Notes under the pieces: model-generated
The model's database searches: none
Seen by the model: the letters and a program-made list of their open reading frames with translations, nothing else
What the model was told of the DNA's origin: nothing
In this document: piece after piece, positions 1-9,808 of the stretch
Position numbering within the stretch: position 1 is the stretch's first letter
Layout: each line of letters starts with the position of its first letter
Made by a program: the position numbers and the translations under genes
DNA from: an uncultured Desulfobacterales bacterium
GTDB lineage: Bacteria; Desulfobacterota; Desulfobacteria; Desulfobacterales; JAHEIW01
Direction: 5' to 3'
Length of the DNA stretch: 64,000 bases
NCBI GenBank assembly: GCA_947259495.1
Contig: CAMYLV010000030.1
Span: 1 to 64,000, forward strand

Positions 1-1056
1 GGAATGACCATGGAAGGCGACATCGTCCGGATTGCCACCCTCGCCACACTGGCCCAGGAAGAAAAACTCAAACAGGCCCAGTTAAAGGCGGCCCAGCAAG
101 TCCAGAAACAGGCCGAGGCGCTTGAACCGCTGTTTACCGAATACATTCCGGTTAGCTATTCCAAGGCCAACACTGAGGTGTTGCCGCACGTACAGGCGAT
201 TCTGACCGAAGGCCGCGGCAAGGTCAATGTGGATGAACGCAACAACCAGATCATCATCACCGATACGGCCGTCAAAATTCGACAGGCCAAGCAAATTGTC
301 GAAAAGATCGACACGGTTACCCCCCAGGTGATTATCGAGGCCCGCATTGTGGAAGCCAACACCAACTTCTCAAGAGAAATCGGCTTCGATTGGGGTGAGG
401 TCACCCTCGGTCAGTTTGATTTGCCGTACACCAGCAGCTGGACGGCGGGTCCCACAGTGTTTACGGCCGACAATATTCCCAACACGCTGGTGGACACGGC
501 ATCGTTATCGTTTAGCCTTTTTAAAACCTCTGGAACGCCCTTTTCCATCGTAGATGCAACCCTGGCTGCCAGTGAAGTCGAAGGTAAAACCAACATTCTT
601 TCTTCGCCCAAGATTGTAACCCTTGACAACAAAAAAGCCAAAATCAAGCAGGGCATTGAAATCCCTTACCTGGAACGGGATGCCTCGGGTAACGCAACGG
701 TAAGATTCAAAGATGTTGATCTGCTGCTGGAGGTCACCCCGACGGTCACACCGGACGACCGCATCACGATGACGATTTTTGTGACCAAAAACGACCTGGT
801 GGACCCCACCGCCAGTGTGCCGGCGCTGTCGGTCAATGAGGCCGAAACCGAAATTTTAGTAGATGACGGCGATACGATTGTCATCGGCGGCGTCTTAAAA
901 TCGACCATTACGTGGGCTGAAAGAGGCATTCCGGGATTGCGTCGCATGGGTGTGCTGGGTTGGCTGTTTAAATTTCAGGCCGAAACCGATGCCAAAAATG
1001 AGCTGCTGATCTTTTTGACGCCGCGAATCGTAAAGCTGGAGCAGAAACGCCTTTGA
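1..1056 (+). CDS. pilQ: Type IV pilus secretin PilQ, C-terminal part (5' truncated by window edge)
   Basis: This is the outer-membrane secretin ring through which the type IV pilus exits. The reading frame is open from base 1, so the gene begins outside the window and only about 350 C-terminal residues are seen. Residues 45-115 form a secretin N1-type module with the usual run ending in 'VDERNNQIIITDT'. A secretin/GspD barrel domain follows, with the conserved 'VEANTNFSREIGFDWG' region, the 'ILSSPKIVTLDNKKA' strand and the C-terminal 'GIPGLRRMGVLGWLFK' and 'ELLIFLTPRIV' signatures. The pilus TPR lipoprotein that lies downstream on the other strand fits a pilus locus. Related secretins (GspD, HofQ) are less likely because the N1 spacing and the C-terminus read as PilQ. 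Confidence 0.9.
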   Translation, partial: GMTMEGDIVRIATLATLAQEEKLKQAQLKAAQQVQKQAEALEPLFTEYIPVSYSKANTEVLPHVQAILTEGRGKVNVDERNNQIIITDTAVKIRQAKQIVEKIDTVTPQVIIEARIVEANTNFSREIGFDWGEVTLGQFDLPYTSSWTAGPTVFTADNIPNTLVDTASLSFSLFKTSGTPFSIVDATLAASEVEGKTNILSSPKIVTLDNKKAKIKQGIEIPYLERDASGNATVRFKDVDLLLEVTPTVTPDDRITMTIFVTKNDLVDPTASVPALSVNEAETEILVDDGDTIVIGGVLKSTITWAERGIPGLRRMGVLGWLFKFQAETDAKNELLIFLTPRIVKLEQKRL

Positions 1057-1130
1057 TAGCCTAGCTTAGGCTTTAATAAATATCTAGACCGGCAGCACCG
1101 GTAGCATCCCAGAAGATAACACATCAAAAT

Positions 1131-1175
1131 GCGAATGCGGTCTTTGCGTTTTATCAGGCCGCATTCGCTTTTTTT
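1131..1175 (+). terminator. Rho-independent terminator after pilQ
   Basis: A perfect 10-bp inverted repeat (GCGAATGCGG at 1131-1140, CCGCATTCGC at 1159-1168) is followed at once by seven T residues. It lies 75 bp past the pilQ stop codon, in the right orientation to end pilQ transcription before the convergent TPR gene. Confidence 0.85.
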
Positions 1176-1302
1176 GCTAAAATCGAACGCTCAGGTTTGA
1201 TTTTTATTATTCACCATGGAGCGTACAGAGAAAAATAAAAAAATTAAGTCCTAGCGCTACTCAAATCTATAAGTTTAATCTCTGTGGTAAAAACGATCGT
1301 CG

Positions 1303-2070
1303 CTAAAAGTATTTTTTGACTTCCCTGGCCCCCTCCTCAGCCTGGTCGGCCAAGCCGGTTTCGGGCGCCAGCTCAATAGTTTTTTGGTAGGAACGATAGG
1401 CTTTTTCAAACTCCAGCGCCAGCTGATAGGCTCGACCCAGTTGAAAATGCAGGGACGCAGATTCAGGAACCAGTCGCACGGCTTTTTCCAATTTTTCAAC
1501 CGCTTCCGGTATTCGCCCCATGGCGATATAGGTTTCAGAAAGACCCTGGAGCCCTCTGACAAAATCGGGCCTGATGCTCAGGGCCTGGAGATAATTTCTT
1601 TCCGAGCGCTGCAAGTCCCCCTTGTAAAAATAGGCATTGCCCAAGTTGGAATAGGCAAAGTGCGGGGTAGCGTACAGGATATCATTGATGACCTTGCGAT
1701 AATAGAAAATCGCCTGGTCCCAGTCCTTTTTGCCGGCGTAAGCATTACCCAGGCTGTTCATCGCAGCACCGTAAGTTGGACTCAGCTCCAGGGCCTTTTT
1801 ATAGTGCACGATCGCCTCGTCATATCGTTCTTTGAGGGCGTATAAAAGTCCCAGGTCATATTGCAGCAGGTGATCGTTGGGATTTTTCTGTTCAGCCTTT
1901 TTAAACTCCTTTAAGGCCCCTGCAAAATTGCCCTGTTGCAAATAGGCTTCGCCCAGCCGCCGGGTGACTTCCGCCTCCTTTTTTTTCGTTTCAGCATTCG
2001 TCGTTGCGCACGCTGCAACAGCGACAGTTAGAACCATACATCCGAGCCAGACTAACAAATTTTGCTTCAT
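1303..2070 (-). CDS. TPR lipoprotein, PilF/PilW-like pilus assembly factor
   Basis: The protein has 255 residues. A lipoprotein signal peptide covers residues 1-20 with lipobox V-A-A-C and the acylated cysteine at residue 21, so it should be anchored in a membrane facing the periplasm. The rest is about six tetratricopeptide repeats from residue 35 to 235, with canonical W/L-G-Y-A-P spacing. In the PilF/PilW family such proteins help the PilQ secretin assemble, and pilQ lies next door. The ATG at 2070 is chosen because a GAGG ribosome site is nine bases upstream; an ATG six bases earlier would sit too close to it. The C-terminal residues are charged and lack further domains. A generic TPR lipoprotein remains possible. 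Confidence 0.8.
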   Translation of the reverse strand: MKQNLLVWLGCMVLTVAVAACATTNAETKKKEAEVTRRLGEAYLQQGNFAGALKEFKKAEQKNPNDHLLQYDLGLLYALKERYDEAIVHYKKALELSPTYGAAMNSLGNAYAGKKDWDQAIFYYRKVINDILYATPHFAYSNLGNAYFYKGDLQRSERNYLQALSIRPDFVRGLQGLSETYIAMGRIPEAVEKLEKAVRLVPESASLHFQLGRAYQLALEFEKAYRSYQKTIELAPETGLADQAEEGAREVKKYF

Positions 2071-2086
2071 TATCATTTACCTCAAT

Positions 2087-3589
2087 TTACCGTTTTTTAA
2101 GTTTCAGATGGCCGGCAATGTCTTCCGACACCCGGTGAACAAACATTTTAAGGGCTTTATCCGTTAACGGTTTGCCCGGTGCCGGCACCTGTCTGAGATC
2201 TCTGGGATGAACATAAACCGGGGCATTGATCAAATCCGCATCGGATTTGATGTTATACTCCGGCGGGAACTGTTGTTCAAAATACATCTCCTGAAATCCA
2301 GCAAACTTAAGCGCATGCGCGGTCGATTTTACAACAGCGACATCATCAGCAGCCACAACTCCCTGACGCACGGCCTTTACAAGCCCGGCCAACGATTCTC
2401 CGCCGTGGGTACAGGCAATGTGCCCGTTGCGATTGGCGATGATTTCCCAGTCCATGATGTCCTGCTCGGCGACTTCAGCAAAAAAAACCCGCTGCTGACC
2501 GGCCAGCTGATTGTATCTATCCACCAGATGGATTACCCGGGGCATGGAAACCGGGTTGCCGATCATCGCTGCCTGTGCCACACTGGGTTTTACGGTCACC
2601 GGCTTAAACTGGCGTTTTTGATTGGCCGGCTCAAGATAATAACGATAGACGGGATTGGCATGTTCGGATTGCACACCGAGTATTTTCGGGAGCCCGTCGG
2701 TCACGCCGGCTTCAAAAAATTTCAAAAACCCATTCATGACCGCAGTGATATTGCCCGCATTGCCGATCGGCACCACCACCGCCAGATGGGACACCTCATA
2801 TTCAAAATCCTGGGCAATCTCATAGCAATAGGACTCCTGACCCAGGATGCGCCAGGCATTTTTTGAATTTAATAGCGCCACATTGTAATTTTCCGATAAG
2901 GCCTCGACCACCTTCATACAGTCATCAAAGACACCTGGAATTTCAAAGACCGTGGCGCCGCTGCCCAGGGGTTGTGAAAGCTGCTGGGGGGTTACTTTCT
3001 TAAAGGGCAAAAGCACTGCGGATTTGATATGAGGCGCCAGATATGATGCATACAACGCGGCGGCAGCAGATGTATCACCGGTCGAGGCACAGATGGCCAA
3101 AACGTCAGACACTTTTCCGGTGCGCACCAGCATGTTAATGTAGCTCAGGGCACTGGCCATACCGCGATCCTTAAAAGAGGCACTGGGGTTCTGGCCGTCA
3201 TTTTTGAAATAAAACCGCAAACCGACTTTTTCCTGTAAACGGGCATTGGCTTCGACCACCGGGGTATGGCCCTCACCCAGATAGACGACAGCCTCCAGCG
3301 GTATCACAGGTCCGATAAACTCATGATATCGGTAGATACCCTTCAAAGCCGGTATGCCGAGCAGCTTGCGATAGTCAAATATGCGGCGCCAGGTGGCACT
3401 CGAAATCCGGGTTAAGCGACTGAAATTAAGATCATGAATCAAAAAAACCTGCCCGCATTCCGGGCAGACATACAAAAGTTCTTCAATCCCGAATTCCCGG
3501 CCGCAACCCACACAGCGATAAACCAACCGGCCTTCATGACGGGGAAGGATTTGAGATCGAATCTCCTTGGGAAAATCATCCAGTTTCAC
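2087..3589 (-). CDS. thrC: Threonine synthase
   Basis: This PLP enzyme converts O-phospho-L-homoserine to L-threonine. The N-terminus carries a rubredoxin-like zinc ribbon (Cys26, Cys29, Cys42, Cys45), found in one ThrC subgroup. The fold-type II core follows, with the PLP-binding lysine at residue 140 in '[11 protein letters not shown]' and a glycine-rich phosphate loop 'PIGNAGNIT' near residue 275. Length (500 residues) is normal for the zinc-ribbon form. The start is GTG at 3589, overlapping the serS stop codon by four bases (GTGA), which implies translational coupling downstream of serS. No regulatory leader is visible between the two. The assignment to ThrC rather than another fold-type II PLP enzyme rests on the lysine context and the overall length. 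Confidence 0.93.
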   Translation of the reverse strand: MKLDDFPKEIRSQILPRHEGRLVYRCVGCGREFGIEELLYVCPECGQVFLIHDLNFSRLTRISSATWRRIFDYRKLLGIPALKGIYRYHEFIGPVIPLEAVVYLGEGHTPVVEANARLQEKVGLRFYFKNDGQNPSASFKDRGMASALSYINMLVRTGKVSDVLAICASTGDTSAAAALYASYLAPHIKSAVLLPFKKVTPQQLSQPLGSGATVFEIPGVFDDCMKVVEALSENYNVALLNSKNAWRILGQESYCYEIAQDFEYEVSHLAVVVPIGNAGNITAVMNGFLKFFEAGVTDGLPKILGVQSEHANPVYRYYLEPANQKRQFKPVTVKPSVAQAAMIGNPVSMPRVIHLVDRYNQLAGQQRVFFAEVAEQDIMDWEIIANRNGHIACTHGGESLAGLVKAVRQGVVAADDVAVVKSTAHALKFAGFQEMYFEQQFPPEYNIKSDADLINAPVYVHPRDLRQVPAPGKPLTDKALKMFVHRVSEDIAGHLKLKKR

Positions 3590-4860
3590 GATTGTATTTT
3601 TTCCAGTCCACTCATATAAGGTCGCAGTGCAGCTGGGATAAGAACGCTGCCGTCGGCCTGCTGAAAATTCTCAAGAATTGCGGCCACGCACCGACCCACT
3701 GCAAGCCCGGATCCATTGAGCGTATGGACGAGCTCGGTGCCTTTTTGGCCTTTTTTCTTAAAGCGGATGTTGGCGCGGCGCGCCTGAAAATTTTCAAAAT
3801 TGCTGCAGGATGAAATTTCGCGGTAAACGCCCTGGCCCGGCATCCAGACCTCAAGATCATAGGTTTTTGCGGCTGAAAATCCCAGATCGCCGGTACTCAG
3901 CTCAACGACTTGGTAGGGAAGTTCAAGTTTTTTTAAAATAGTTTCGGCATTGGCGCGCAGCGATTCAAGTTCGTCATAGGAGGTTTGCGGGGTTGTGAAT
4001 TTGACCAGCTCAACTTTGTTGAATTGATGCTGGCGGATTAACCCGCGCGTATCTTTCCCGTATGATCCCGCTTCGGATCTGAAGCAAGGCGTATAGGCCG
4101 TATAATATATCGGCAGCTGCGCTTCAGCCAGAATCTCGTCCTGATGAATATTGGTCACCGGCACTTCGGCAGTGGGGATCAGATAGTAATCCCAGTCTAC
4201 CAGTTTAAACAGGTCTTCTTCAAACTTCGGCAACTGCCCGGTATGGGTCATGCTTTGCCGGTTGACAATAAAAGGCGGCAGTGTTTCCGTATAGCCATGC
4301 ACCTGCGTATGAATATCGAGCATAAAATTAATGAGCGCTCTTTCCAGACGCGCGCCGACTCCAAAGTAAAGCGGAAAACGGGCCCCTGTAATTTTAGCGG
4401 CACGCTCAAAATCCAGGATGCCCAGCAGTGTTCCGATATCCCAGTGCGCTCTGGATTCGAAATTAAAAACAGGCGGTTCGCCAACGGTTTTAATAACAGG
4501 GTTATCGGTCTCATCCTTGCCCACCGGGACAGATGAATGAGGGATGTTTGGCATTTCCAGCAACATTTTCTCAAGTGTTTCCTGGGTTTCAGCCAAAGAT
4601 TTATCCAGCGCTTTAATCCTTGAGGAAACCTCACGCATTTGGGTGACAACGGTGTCGGCATTTTCACCGGCCTTTTTCATTTCCGCAATCTGATCGGAGA
4701 CCAAATTGCGTTGATGCCTCAGGGCTTCAAGCTCTTGTAAAATGATTCTGCGCTCTTCGTCACACGATTTAAAGGCATTCAGATCGGTCGAATGACCCCG
4801 CGCCAATAGAGCCTTTTGGACGATTTCTAAATTTTGCCTAACAAACTTGATTTCCAGCAT
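3586..4860 (-). CDS. serS: Seryl-tRNA synthetase
   Basis: The class II synthetase charges tRNA-Ser. Residues 1-110 form the long antiparallel coiled-coil arm that recognises the tRNA variable arm (rich in K/E/Q, for example 'EELRHQRN'-type heptads near residue 45). The catalytic core contains motif 2 ('[16 protein letters not shown]') and motif 3 ('[17 protein letters not shown]'). At 424 residues the length is standard. An AAGGA ribosome site lies a few bases upstream of the ATG. It is the first gene of a two-gene unit with thrC, which it overlaps by four bases. Motif 3 has Cys where Thr or another small residue is often found; this is not expected to affect activity. Confidence 0.96.
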   Translation of the reverse strand: MLEIKFVRQNLEIVQKALLARGHSTDLNAFKSCDEERRIILQELEALRHQRNLVSDQIAEMKKAGENADTVVTQMREVSSRIKALDKSLAETQETLEKMLLEMPNIPHSSVPVGKDETDNPVIKTVGEPPVFNFESRAHWDIGTLLGILDFERAAKITGARFPLYFGVGARLERALINFMLDIHTQVHGYTETLPPFIVNRQSMTHTGQLPKFEEDLFKLVDWDYYLIPTAEVPVTNIHQDEILAEAQLPIYYTAYTPCFRSEAGSYGKDTRGLIRQHQFNKVELVKFTTPQTSYDELESLRANAETILKKLELPYQVVELSTGDLGFSAAKTYDLEVWMPGQGVYREISSCSNFENFQARRANIRFKKKGQKGTELVHTLNGSGLAVGRCVAAILENFQQADGSVLIPAALRPYMSGLEKIQS

Positions 4861-5041
4861 TTATTTCCTTATAATAAAAGTTTCTAAGGACGTAAAAAAA
4901 TTTGACCGCACTGGGCTGGCGGATAGATGAAACATTGGCGCAGATAGCATGGTAGAGCTGTATAGTCAATGATTATTGACGATTAGCACGGCCTATGATT
5001 ATTCATCGATTTAAATTCAACCTCGTAGCAGGAGTTGCCAG

Positions 5042-5629
5042 ATGGATGAAATCCAAATTGCCAAAAACCAGATTCGTGAAGACATCGCCCAGAAAATTGC
5101 TGCACTATCGGCTAAGGAAGTCGCTGAAAAAACAAAAGCCATCGAAGACAGACTCTTTGATTTTGCCAATTTTCTGGAGTCAAAAATTGCGCTTATGTAT
5201 GCGAACAATGAAAATGAGGTTCAAACCGCAAGAATCCTCCTGCGCGCGCTCCATTCAAATAAAATCGTCGTCCTGCCGGCTTATAGCGCTGACAATTTTG
5301 AGATGACACTGAAAAAAGTCGACAACCTTAAAAAAGACCTTCAGGTGGGACCGCGCAATATTCCGCAGCCCCATGATAACCGCTGCAAGATTGTCCCAAT
5401 TGAAAAGATCGACATCGCAATCATTCCGGCGGTGGCCCTGGATGAAAAAGGGGGCAGGATCGGTTCCGGAGAAGGATATTATGACCGCTTGATTCCCAAT
5501 CTGGCCATCACCACCCGCAAGGTTGCACTTGCCCTCGAAGCTCAAATTGTCCCACAGGTACCCATTGAATCTCACGACAAGCACGTCGACATTATCATCA
5601 CCGAAGATCGTGTTATATATAAAATCTAA
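5042..5629 (+). CDS. 5-formyltetrahydrofolate cyclo-ligase family protein
   Basis: The 195-residue protein matches the family that converts 5-formyl-THF to 5,10-methenyl-THF using ATP. The C-terminal nucleotide- and folate-binding signature is present as 'GGRIGSGEGYYDR' (residues about 138-150), where the usual form is GxRLGYGGGYYDR. The preceding strand 'DIAIIPAVALDEKG' is also typical. An AGGAG ribosome site is about seven bases upstream of the ATG. The Tyr-Gly to Ser-Gly change in the loop is unusual but the tandem Gly-Tyr-Tyr-Asp-Arg is intact. The gene stands alone between serS (divergent) and the potassium channel gene (convergent). The 180 bp upstream of it hold no feature I recognise. 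Confidence 0.85.
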   Translation: MDEIQIAKNQIREDIAQKIAALSAKEVAEKTKAIEDRLFDFANFLESKIALMYANNENEVQTARILLRALHSNKIVVLPAYSADNFEMTLKKVDNLKKDLQVGPRNIPQPHDNRCKIVPIEKIDIAIIPAVALDEKGGRIGSGEGYYDRLIPNLAITTRKVALALEAQIVPQVPIESHDKHVDIIITEDRVIYKI

Positions 5630-5706
5630 AGAGAACAACCGACGAAACCTTAACGGCTATCCGCAAGTTAGCCGGTCATTTGCAGCCCCCATACCGCCAG
5701 ACCCTT

Positions 5707-6720
5707 TTATAGAACACCGGCTTGAGGGTTTAACGCCCAACCCAGTTTCTGCAGACTGGCAGGTTCGCCAACAGCGATGACCGTATCATCGGGCTTGATG
5801 ACCGCGTCGAAAGAAGGATTAAACTGCATGCTGCCATCGGGCTTCTTTATGGCAATGATAATAAGATTGAAGTTTTTACGGATGCCGGAGTCTTTCAGCT
5901 CGACATTGACCAGCTCAGACGCAGCGCTCACCGGAATTTCTTCCATCTGTATGTCCTTGTGTCGTTGGGCAAAGGCCAGATCCAGAAACGAAGTCACGGT
6001 CGGACGGATAATGCGATTGGCCATGCTCATCGCCCCCATCACATAAGGTGATTCCACCATGTTGGCACCGGCGGCACGCAATTTGATTATGGCGTTTCTC
6101 TCGCTCGCACGGGCCATAATGAACAGCTCCGGTGCCAGTTGTCTGGCGGTCAGCACCAAAAAGACGTTGTCCGTATCGGTCGCCAGAACAGCAACCAACC
6201 CCCTGGCGCGCTTGATACCGGCTTTTAGCAGATTGTTTTCATCCGTGGCATCATCGGCAATGTAAAGTACGTCATTTTCATCCATCACCGGAACCTGTTC
6301 TGAGGATTTTTCGATAACAGCAACATCGATGTCGGCTTCTTTCAGATGACGGCAAAGCACCTGGCCAATGCGCCCATACCCGCAAACGATATAATGATTA
6401 TTTAAGTGGTCTATCTTTTTATTCAATCTGCGCCTCCCCATAATAATTCTGATGCGGCCCTCAACCATAAATTGCACGACGGCTGCGGCAACATAGAGGG
6501 AAAATCCGACCCCGCAAAAAACGAGAAAAATCGTAAATATGCGGCCCCCTTCACCGACCTGATTGACTTCCTTAAAGCCGACGGTGGAAATGGTGATCAC
6601 CGTCATATAGAGGGCATCGATAAACGGCCAACCTTCAATCGCCATATATCCGGAGGTGCCCGCAGCAAGAATCAGGATCGATATCAAGATAGAAAAAACC
6701 AGGTGTCGCGTGCTATCCAT
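5707..6720 (-). CDS. Potassium channel with RCK (TrkA-N/TrkA-C) regulatory domain
   Basis: The protein has 337 residues: an N-terminal two-helix pore (membrane spans at about residues 7-27 and 62-87) with the pore helix and filter between them, then a TrkA-N Rossmann domain starting at 'YIVCGYGRIG' (residues 110-119) and a TrkA-C domain at about 250-330. This layout is that of MthK/Kch-type ligand-gated K+ channels. The selectivity filter reads T46-V47-G48-F49 followed by K-E rather than TVGYGD. The last acidic residue of the strand that normally binds nucleotide is retained as 'VAVIEKS'. It is transcribed away from pcm, and a shared 206-bp region lies between them. The function is clear at family level; ion selectivity is not proven by sequence. 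Confidence 0.85.
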   Translation of the reverse strand: MDSTRHLVFSILISILILAAGTSGYMAIEGWPFIDALYMTVITISTVGFKEVNQVGEGGRIFTIFLVFCGVGFSLYVAAAVVQFMVEGRIRIIMGRRRLNKKIDHLNNHYIVCGYGRIGQVLCRHLKEADIDVAVIEKSSEQVPVMDENDVLYIADDATDENNLLKAGIKRARGLVAVLATDTDNVFLVLTARQLAPELFIMARASERNAIIKLRAAGANMVESPYVMGAMSMANRIIRPTVTSFLDLAFAQRHKDIQMEEIPVSAASELVNVELKDSGIRKNFNLIIIAIKKPDGSMQFNPSFDAVIKPDDTVIAVGEPASLQKLGWALNPQAGVL

Positions 6721-6926
6721 ACATTATCCTAGCAATATTGCATCTTAATTTACCGGATCATATAATTATTGTAGTATTTTACAAAAGGATCAAGGTCTTT
6801 TTTTAAGGGTACAAAAATTGCCGGGCTAATCAAACCCGACTCTGCTCCGGCCGGCTTTCCAAAAATCATCAGACTGACGCCTCGATAATCTTGACCTGGA
6901 TGTACTGAGTTGGTAGATAAGCAAGC

Positions 6927-7595
6927 ATGAATAAGGAAGCCATTAAATATGAACGCCAACGGGACGAAATGGTCAGGCACCAGATCAAATCTCGTGGAAT
7001 AAAAGACCCCAACGTTGTGGCGGCGCTTCGCACCATACCCAGGCATCTATTTGTCAGTGAAGCTTTAAGAGATCAGGCTTACGGGGATTACCCGCTTCCC
7101 ATCGGTGAACAGCAAACCATTTCCCAGCCTTACATTGTTGCGGAAATGACGCAGGCTTTAGACCTTCACAAAGACGACCGCGTTCTGGAAATTGGGACCG
7201 GTTCGGGATACCAGGCGGCAGTTTTAGCGGAGATCGTATTCCGGGTTTACACGATCGAGAGAATCCGAGCGCTCTATATCCAGGCCCGCAATCTTCTCGA
7301 TAAGCTGCATTATCACAACATCGTTATGCGGTGCACTGACGGCACGGCGGGATGGCAGGCTGAAAGTCCATTTGACGCCATCATTGTGACCGCCGGTGCG
7401 CCGGAGGTTCCTGCAAAACTACTCGATCAGCTGGCTGAAGGAGGACGCATGATCGTGCCGGTGGGCAACCAACACTCCCAGGATCTGATCAAAATTATCA
7501 AAGATAAACGGGGAGTTCATAAATCCAATCTGGGGGGATGCCGATTTGTCAAACTTATCGGGGCGCAGGGCTGGAAGGAAAAAAGAACGGATTGA
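6927..7595 (+). CDS. pcm: Protein-L-isoaspartate O-methyltransferase
   Basis: The enzyme uses S-adenosylmethionine to methylate L-isoaspartyl residues and so starts repair of aged proteins. Visible motifs are 'PRHLFV' (residue 32 onward), 'GEQQTISQPYIVA', the SAM-binding loop 'EIGTGSGYQAAVLAEI' and the later strand 'FDAIIVTAGAPEVP'. Length (222 residues) is usual. The ATG at 6927 is the first possible start because an in-frame stop lies just upstream; no good ribosome site precedes it, and an internal ATG at 6969 ('MVRHQIKSRGI') is a possible alternative. The DUF368 gene starts four bases after the stop, so the two are probably co-transcribed. Confidence 0.93.
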   Translation: MNKEAIKYERQRDEMVRHQIKSRGIKDPNVVAALRTIPRHLFVSEALRDQAYGDYPLPIGEQQTISQPYIVAEMTQALDLHKDDRVLEIGTGSGYQAAVLAEIVFRVYTIERIRALYIQARNLLDKLHYHNIVMRCTDGTAGWQAESPFDAIIVTAGAPEVPAKLLDQLAEGGRMIVPVGNQHSQDLIKIIKDKRGVHKSNLGGCRFVKLIGAQGWKEKRTD

Positions 7596-7599
7596 ATCG

Positions 7600-8580
7600 G
7601 TGAAAATAAAAACACAGTCGACGTGGAAAGAAGCGTTTTTTGCAAGTCGGGGTCCGGATTCTATTAAAAAAGCCGGGGTGTTGTCTTTAAAGGGGCTGTG
7701 CATGGGTTCAGCGGATGTGATCCCCGGTGTTTCTGGCGGCACCATTGCGCTCATTACCGGAATTTATGAAGACCTGATCAAAGCCCTTAAATCCCTGGAT
7801 GCCACAACGGTTAAAAAGCTGCTGAAGCTTGACCTTAAAGGCGCCGTGGCAAGCATCCACATCCGTTTTTTACTTGCCCTGTTTGCCGGAATCGGCATTG
7901 CCATCATCAGTCTCGCAAGACTGATGAATTTTTTGATCAACCACTATCCGGTATTTACCTGGAGTCTTTTCTTTGGTCTGATTGCGGCATCAATATTGGT
8001 GGTCAGCCGGCAGGTGGCCTTCTGGACACTGCGTACCGGCATCAGCCTGGTGGTTGGAATCGCTGTTGCTGCCTTCATCGTGAATTTAATACCGATAACA
8101 ACTCCCGAGGCGCTCTGGTTTATTTTTTTGTGCGGCATCATCGCCATCTGTGCCATGATTCTACCCGGCATCAGCGGTGCGTTCATCTTGCTGATTTTAG
8201 GCAAATATGAGTTTATCACAGCCACTCTAAAAAACCCTTTTTTGCCGCAGCACTTTATCATTATTATCGTATTCTGTCTGGGGTGCCTGGTCGGGTTGCT
8301 CAGTTTTTCCAGGCTGCTGAACTATTTCCTCAACCATTTTCGCGGTCTGACAATGGCGTTTCTCACCGGTTTGATGGTAGGCGCCATGCCAAAAATCTGG
8401 CCGTGGAAGCAAATACTTGCAACCCAAATAATTCGTGGGCGTTCCCACGTCATCTGGGGTTCCAATATAATACCCGAAACCGTTAACGCCGAGGTGTGGG
8501 CTGCCATCGGTCTGGCAATCATCGGGTTTTTGGCGGTGATTGTTATTGAACGGTTGGCCAGAGTAAAAGACAGTGAATAG
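7600..8580 (+). CDS. DUF368 (PopT-type) polytopic membrane protein
   Basis: This integral membrane protein has about eight to ten predicted spans and the two family signatures 'ADVIPGVSGGTIALITG' near the N-terminus and 'LPGISGAFILLILGKY' in the middle, which look like an internal repeat of a re-entrant P-G-x-S-G loop. Proteins of the DUF368 family have been reported as translocases that recycle undecaprenyl phosphate across the cytoplasmic membrane; applying that role here is inference from family membership. The GTG at 7600, four bases after the pcm stop, is chosen; an in-frame ATG at 7546 would overlap pcm by 50 bases and add residues outside the family's usual start. The operon link with pcm has no obvious functional meaning. 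Confidence 0.8.
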   Translation: MKIKTQSTWKEAFFASRGPDSIKKAGVLSLKGLCMGSADVIPGVSGGTIALITGIYEDLIKALKSLDATTVKKLLKLDLKGAVASIHIRFLLALFAGIGIAIISLARLMNFLINHYPVFTWSLFFGLIAASILVVSRQVAFWTLRTGISLVVGIAVAAFIVNLIPITTPEALWFIFLCGIIAICAMILPGISGAFILLILGKYEFITATLKNPFLPQHFIIIIVFCLGCLVGLLSFSRLLNYFLNHFRGLTMAFLTGLMVGAMPKIWPWKQILATQIIRGRSHVIWGSNIIPETVNAEVWAAIGLAIIGFLAVIVIERLARVKDSE

Positions 8581-8673
8581 AACCCTGAAAATATCTTTTA
8601 TCTTCTCCCGGATCGGACTGGCTTTCGCTTAGACATTGTTTGTGCTTAATTTTTCTGACGGGCATGTTTTTTA

Positions 8674-8821
8674 TGAAAGGCGCTATGCAGATGATTACCC
8701 ATAAGCGACGCAGTGATCCGATATTTGGGATGATTAGCCCCAGGTATTTGGGCCGACCCATTGCGTTAGTTTAATCCCAAATATCGGGTCACCAGCATTT
8801 TAAAATTCATATCGCCTTTCA
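8674..8821. repeat. Large nested imperfect inverted repeat between convergent genes
   Basis: Outer arms TGAAAGGCG(C/A)TATG lie at 8674-8687 and, inverted, at 8808-8821. Inner 19-base arms with one mismatch lie at 8713-8731 and 8774-8792. The 42-base centre contains a further GCCC...GGGC pair. The element fills the 322-bp space between the DUF368 gene and the LysR gene, which converge here. No T-run follows either arm, so it is not a classical terminator. No other gene or RNA is recognised in this gap. Confidence 0.75.
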
Positions 8822-8902
8822 GGAAATGACATGGCCGGCTAAGGATTCGTAAGTTATTTCGGGAAAGACACATTAGAAGACATGGTTTGAAAAGACTATT
8901 TT

Positions 8903-9808
8903 TTATTTGCCTGGAAACTTTTCTTTGAGGAATTTGACAAATGTCTGATGCAACGGTGAGGAGCTGCGCTGCCTGTGCCAGGTTAGATAAAAACTCCGTT
9001 TAAGATGCAGGCCGTCTACCTTAAGCGCACTTAATTTGCCTGCCTGAAGATCTTCGGCAACTGCCAGCGTTGAAAGAACAGATACACCGGCTCCGTTTTT
9101 AATTCCCTGACAGATTGCCTGAGTGCTCCCCAGTTCGGCAATAACCTTTAAATCTTCGACAGCGTAGCCCCGGTCGCTGAGGCTTTGATGCAATGACTTT
9201 AAAGTCCCGGAGCCACGTTCCCTTAAAATGAAAGGCTCTGAGACGAGCTGTTTCAAAGACACATGTTTTTTACCCGCCCAGCGATGATGGGCCGGTACGA
9301 TAAGACGCATCTCATCTGAAATTAATTTTTTTTGATCAATCTTTTGGGTTTCTGCTCGTGCGCCAACAATCCCCAGCTCCAGACCTCCATCTAAAATGCC
9401 CTCGATAATATGAGCCGTATCTCCGATAGTTAAGGAAATGATGACGTCCGGATATTGGCGTTTAAAGTCAGCAATCAATTGGGGCATCATATATGTCCCG
9501 GGTATCGTGCTGCCGCCAATTACCAGGCGCCCCCGAATTTTTCCATTGTACTCCGCCAGCGCCATCTCGGTTTCATCGCGTAGAGCCAGGATTTTTTTGG
9601 CATAGCCATACAACAACTCGCCGGCTTTGGAGGGCGCCGCTTCTTTGGATAGACGATCAATTAGCCGACAGTCAAAATGATCTTCCAAATCTTTGATGTG
9701 ACTGCTGATGGTGGGCTGAGAGAGGTGCACGGCTTTCCCGGCTCTGGAAAAGCTCTTGAGCTCGATGACCTTGCAGAATATATTGAGCTGCCAAAGATCC
9801 ACAGGCAT
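8903..9808 (-). CDS. LysR-family transcriptional regulator
   Basis: The 301-residue protein has a winged helix-turn-helix at residues 1-65, with the recognition segment 'AVHLSQPTISSHIKDLE', followed by a periplasmic-binding-protein-like effector domain from residue 90. The linker and first effector strand ('GGSTIPGTYMMPQLI') resemble LysR regulators annotated as selenium-metabolism-associated, but no selenium gene is adjacent, so I give no symbol. It reads away from coaD's 3' end and has no divergent target gene within reach. The start ATG has only a weak ribosome site. The effector is unknown. Confidence 0.88.
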   Translation of the reverse strand: MPVDLWQLNIFCKVIELKSFSRAGKAVHLSQPTISSHIKDLEDHFDCRLIDRLSKEAAPSKAGELLYGYAKKILALRDETEMALAEYNGKIRGRLVIGGSTIPGTYMMPQLIADFKRQYPDVIISLTIGDTAHIIEGILDGGLELGIVGARAETQKIDQKKLISDEMRLIVPAHHRWAGKKHVSLKQLVSEPFILRERGSGTLKSLHQSLSDRGYAVEDLKVIAELGSTQAICQGIKNGAGVSVLSTLAVAEDLQAGKLSALKVDGLHLKRSFYLTWHRQRSSSPLHQTFVKFLKEKFPGK

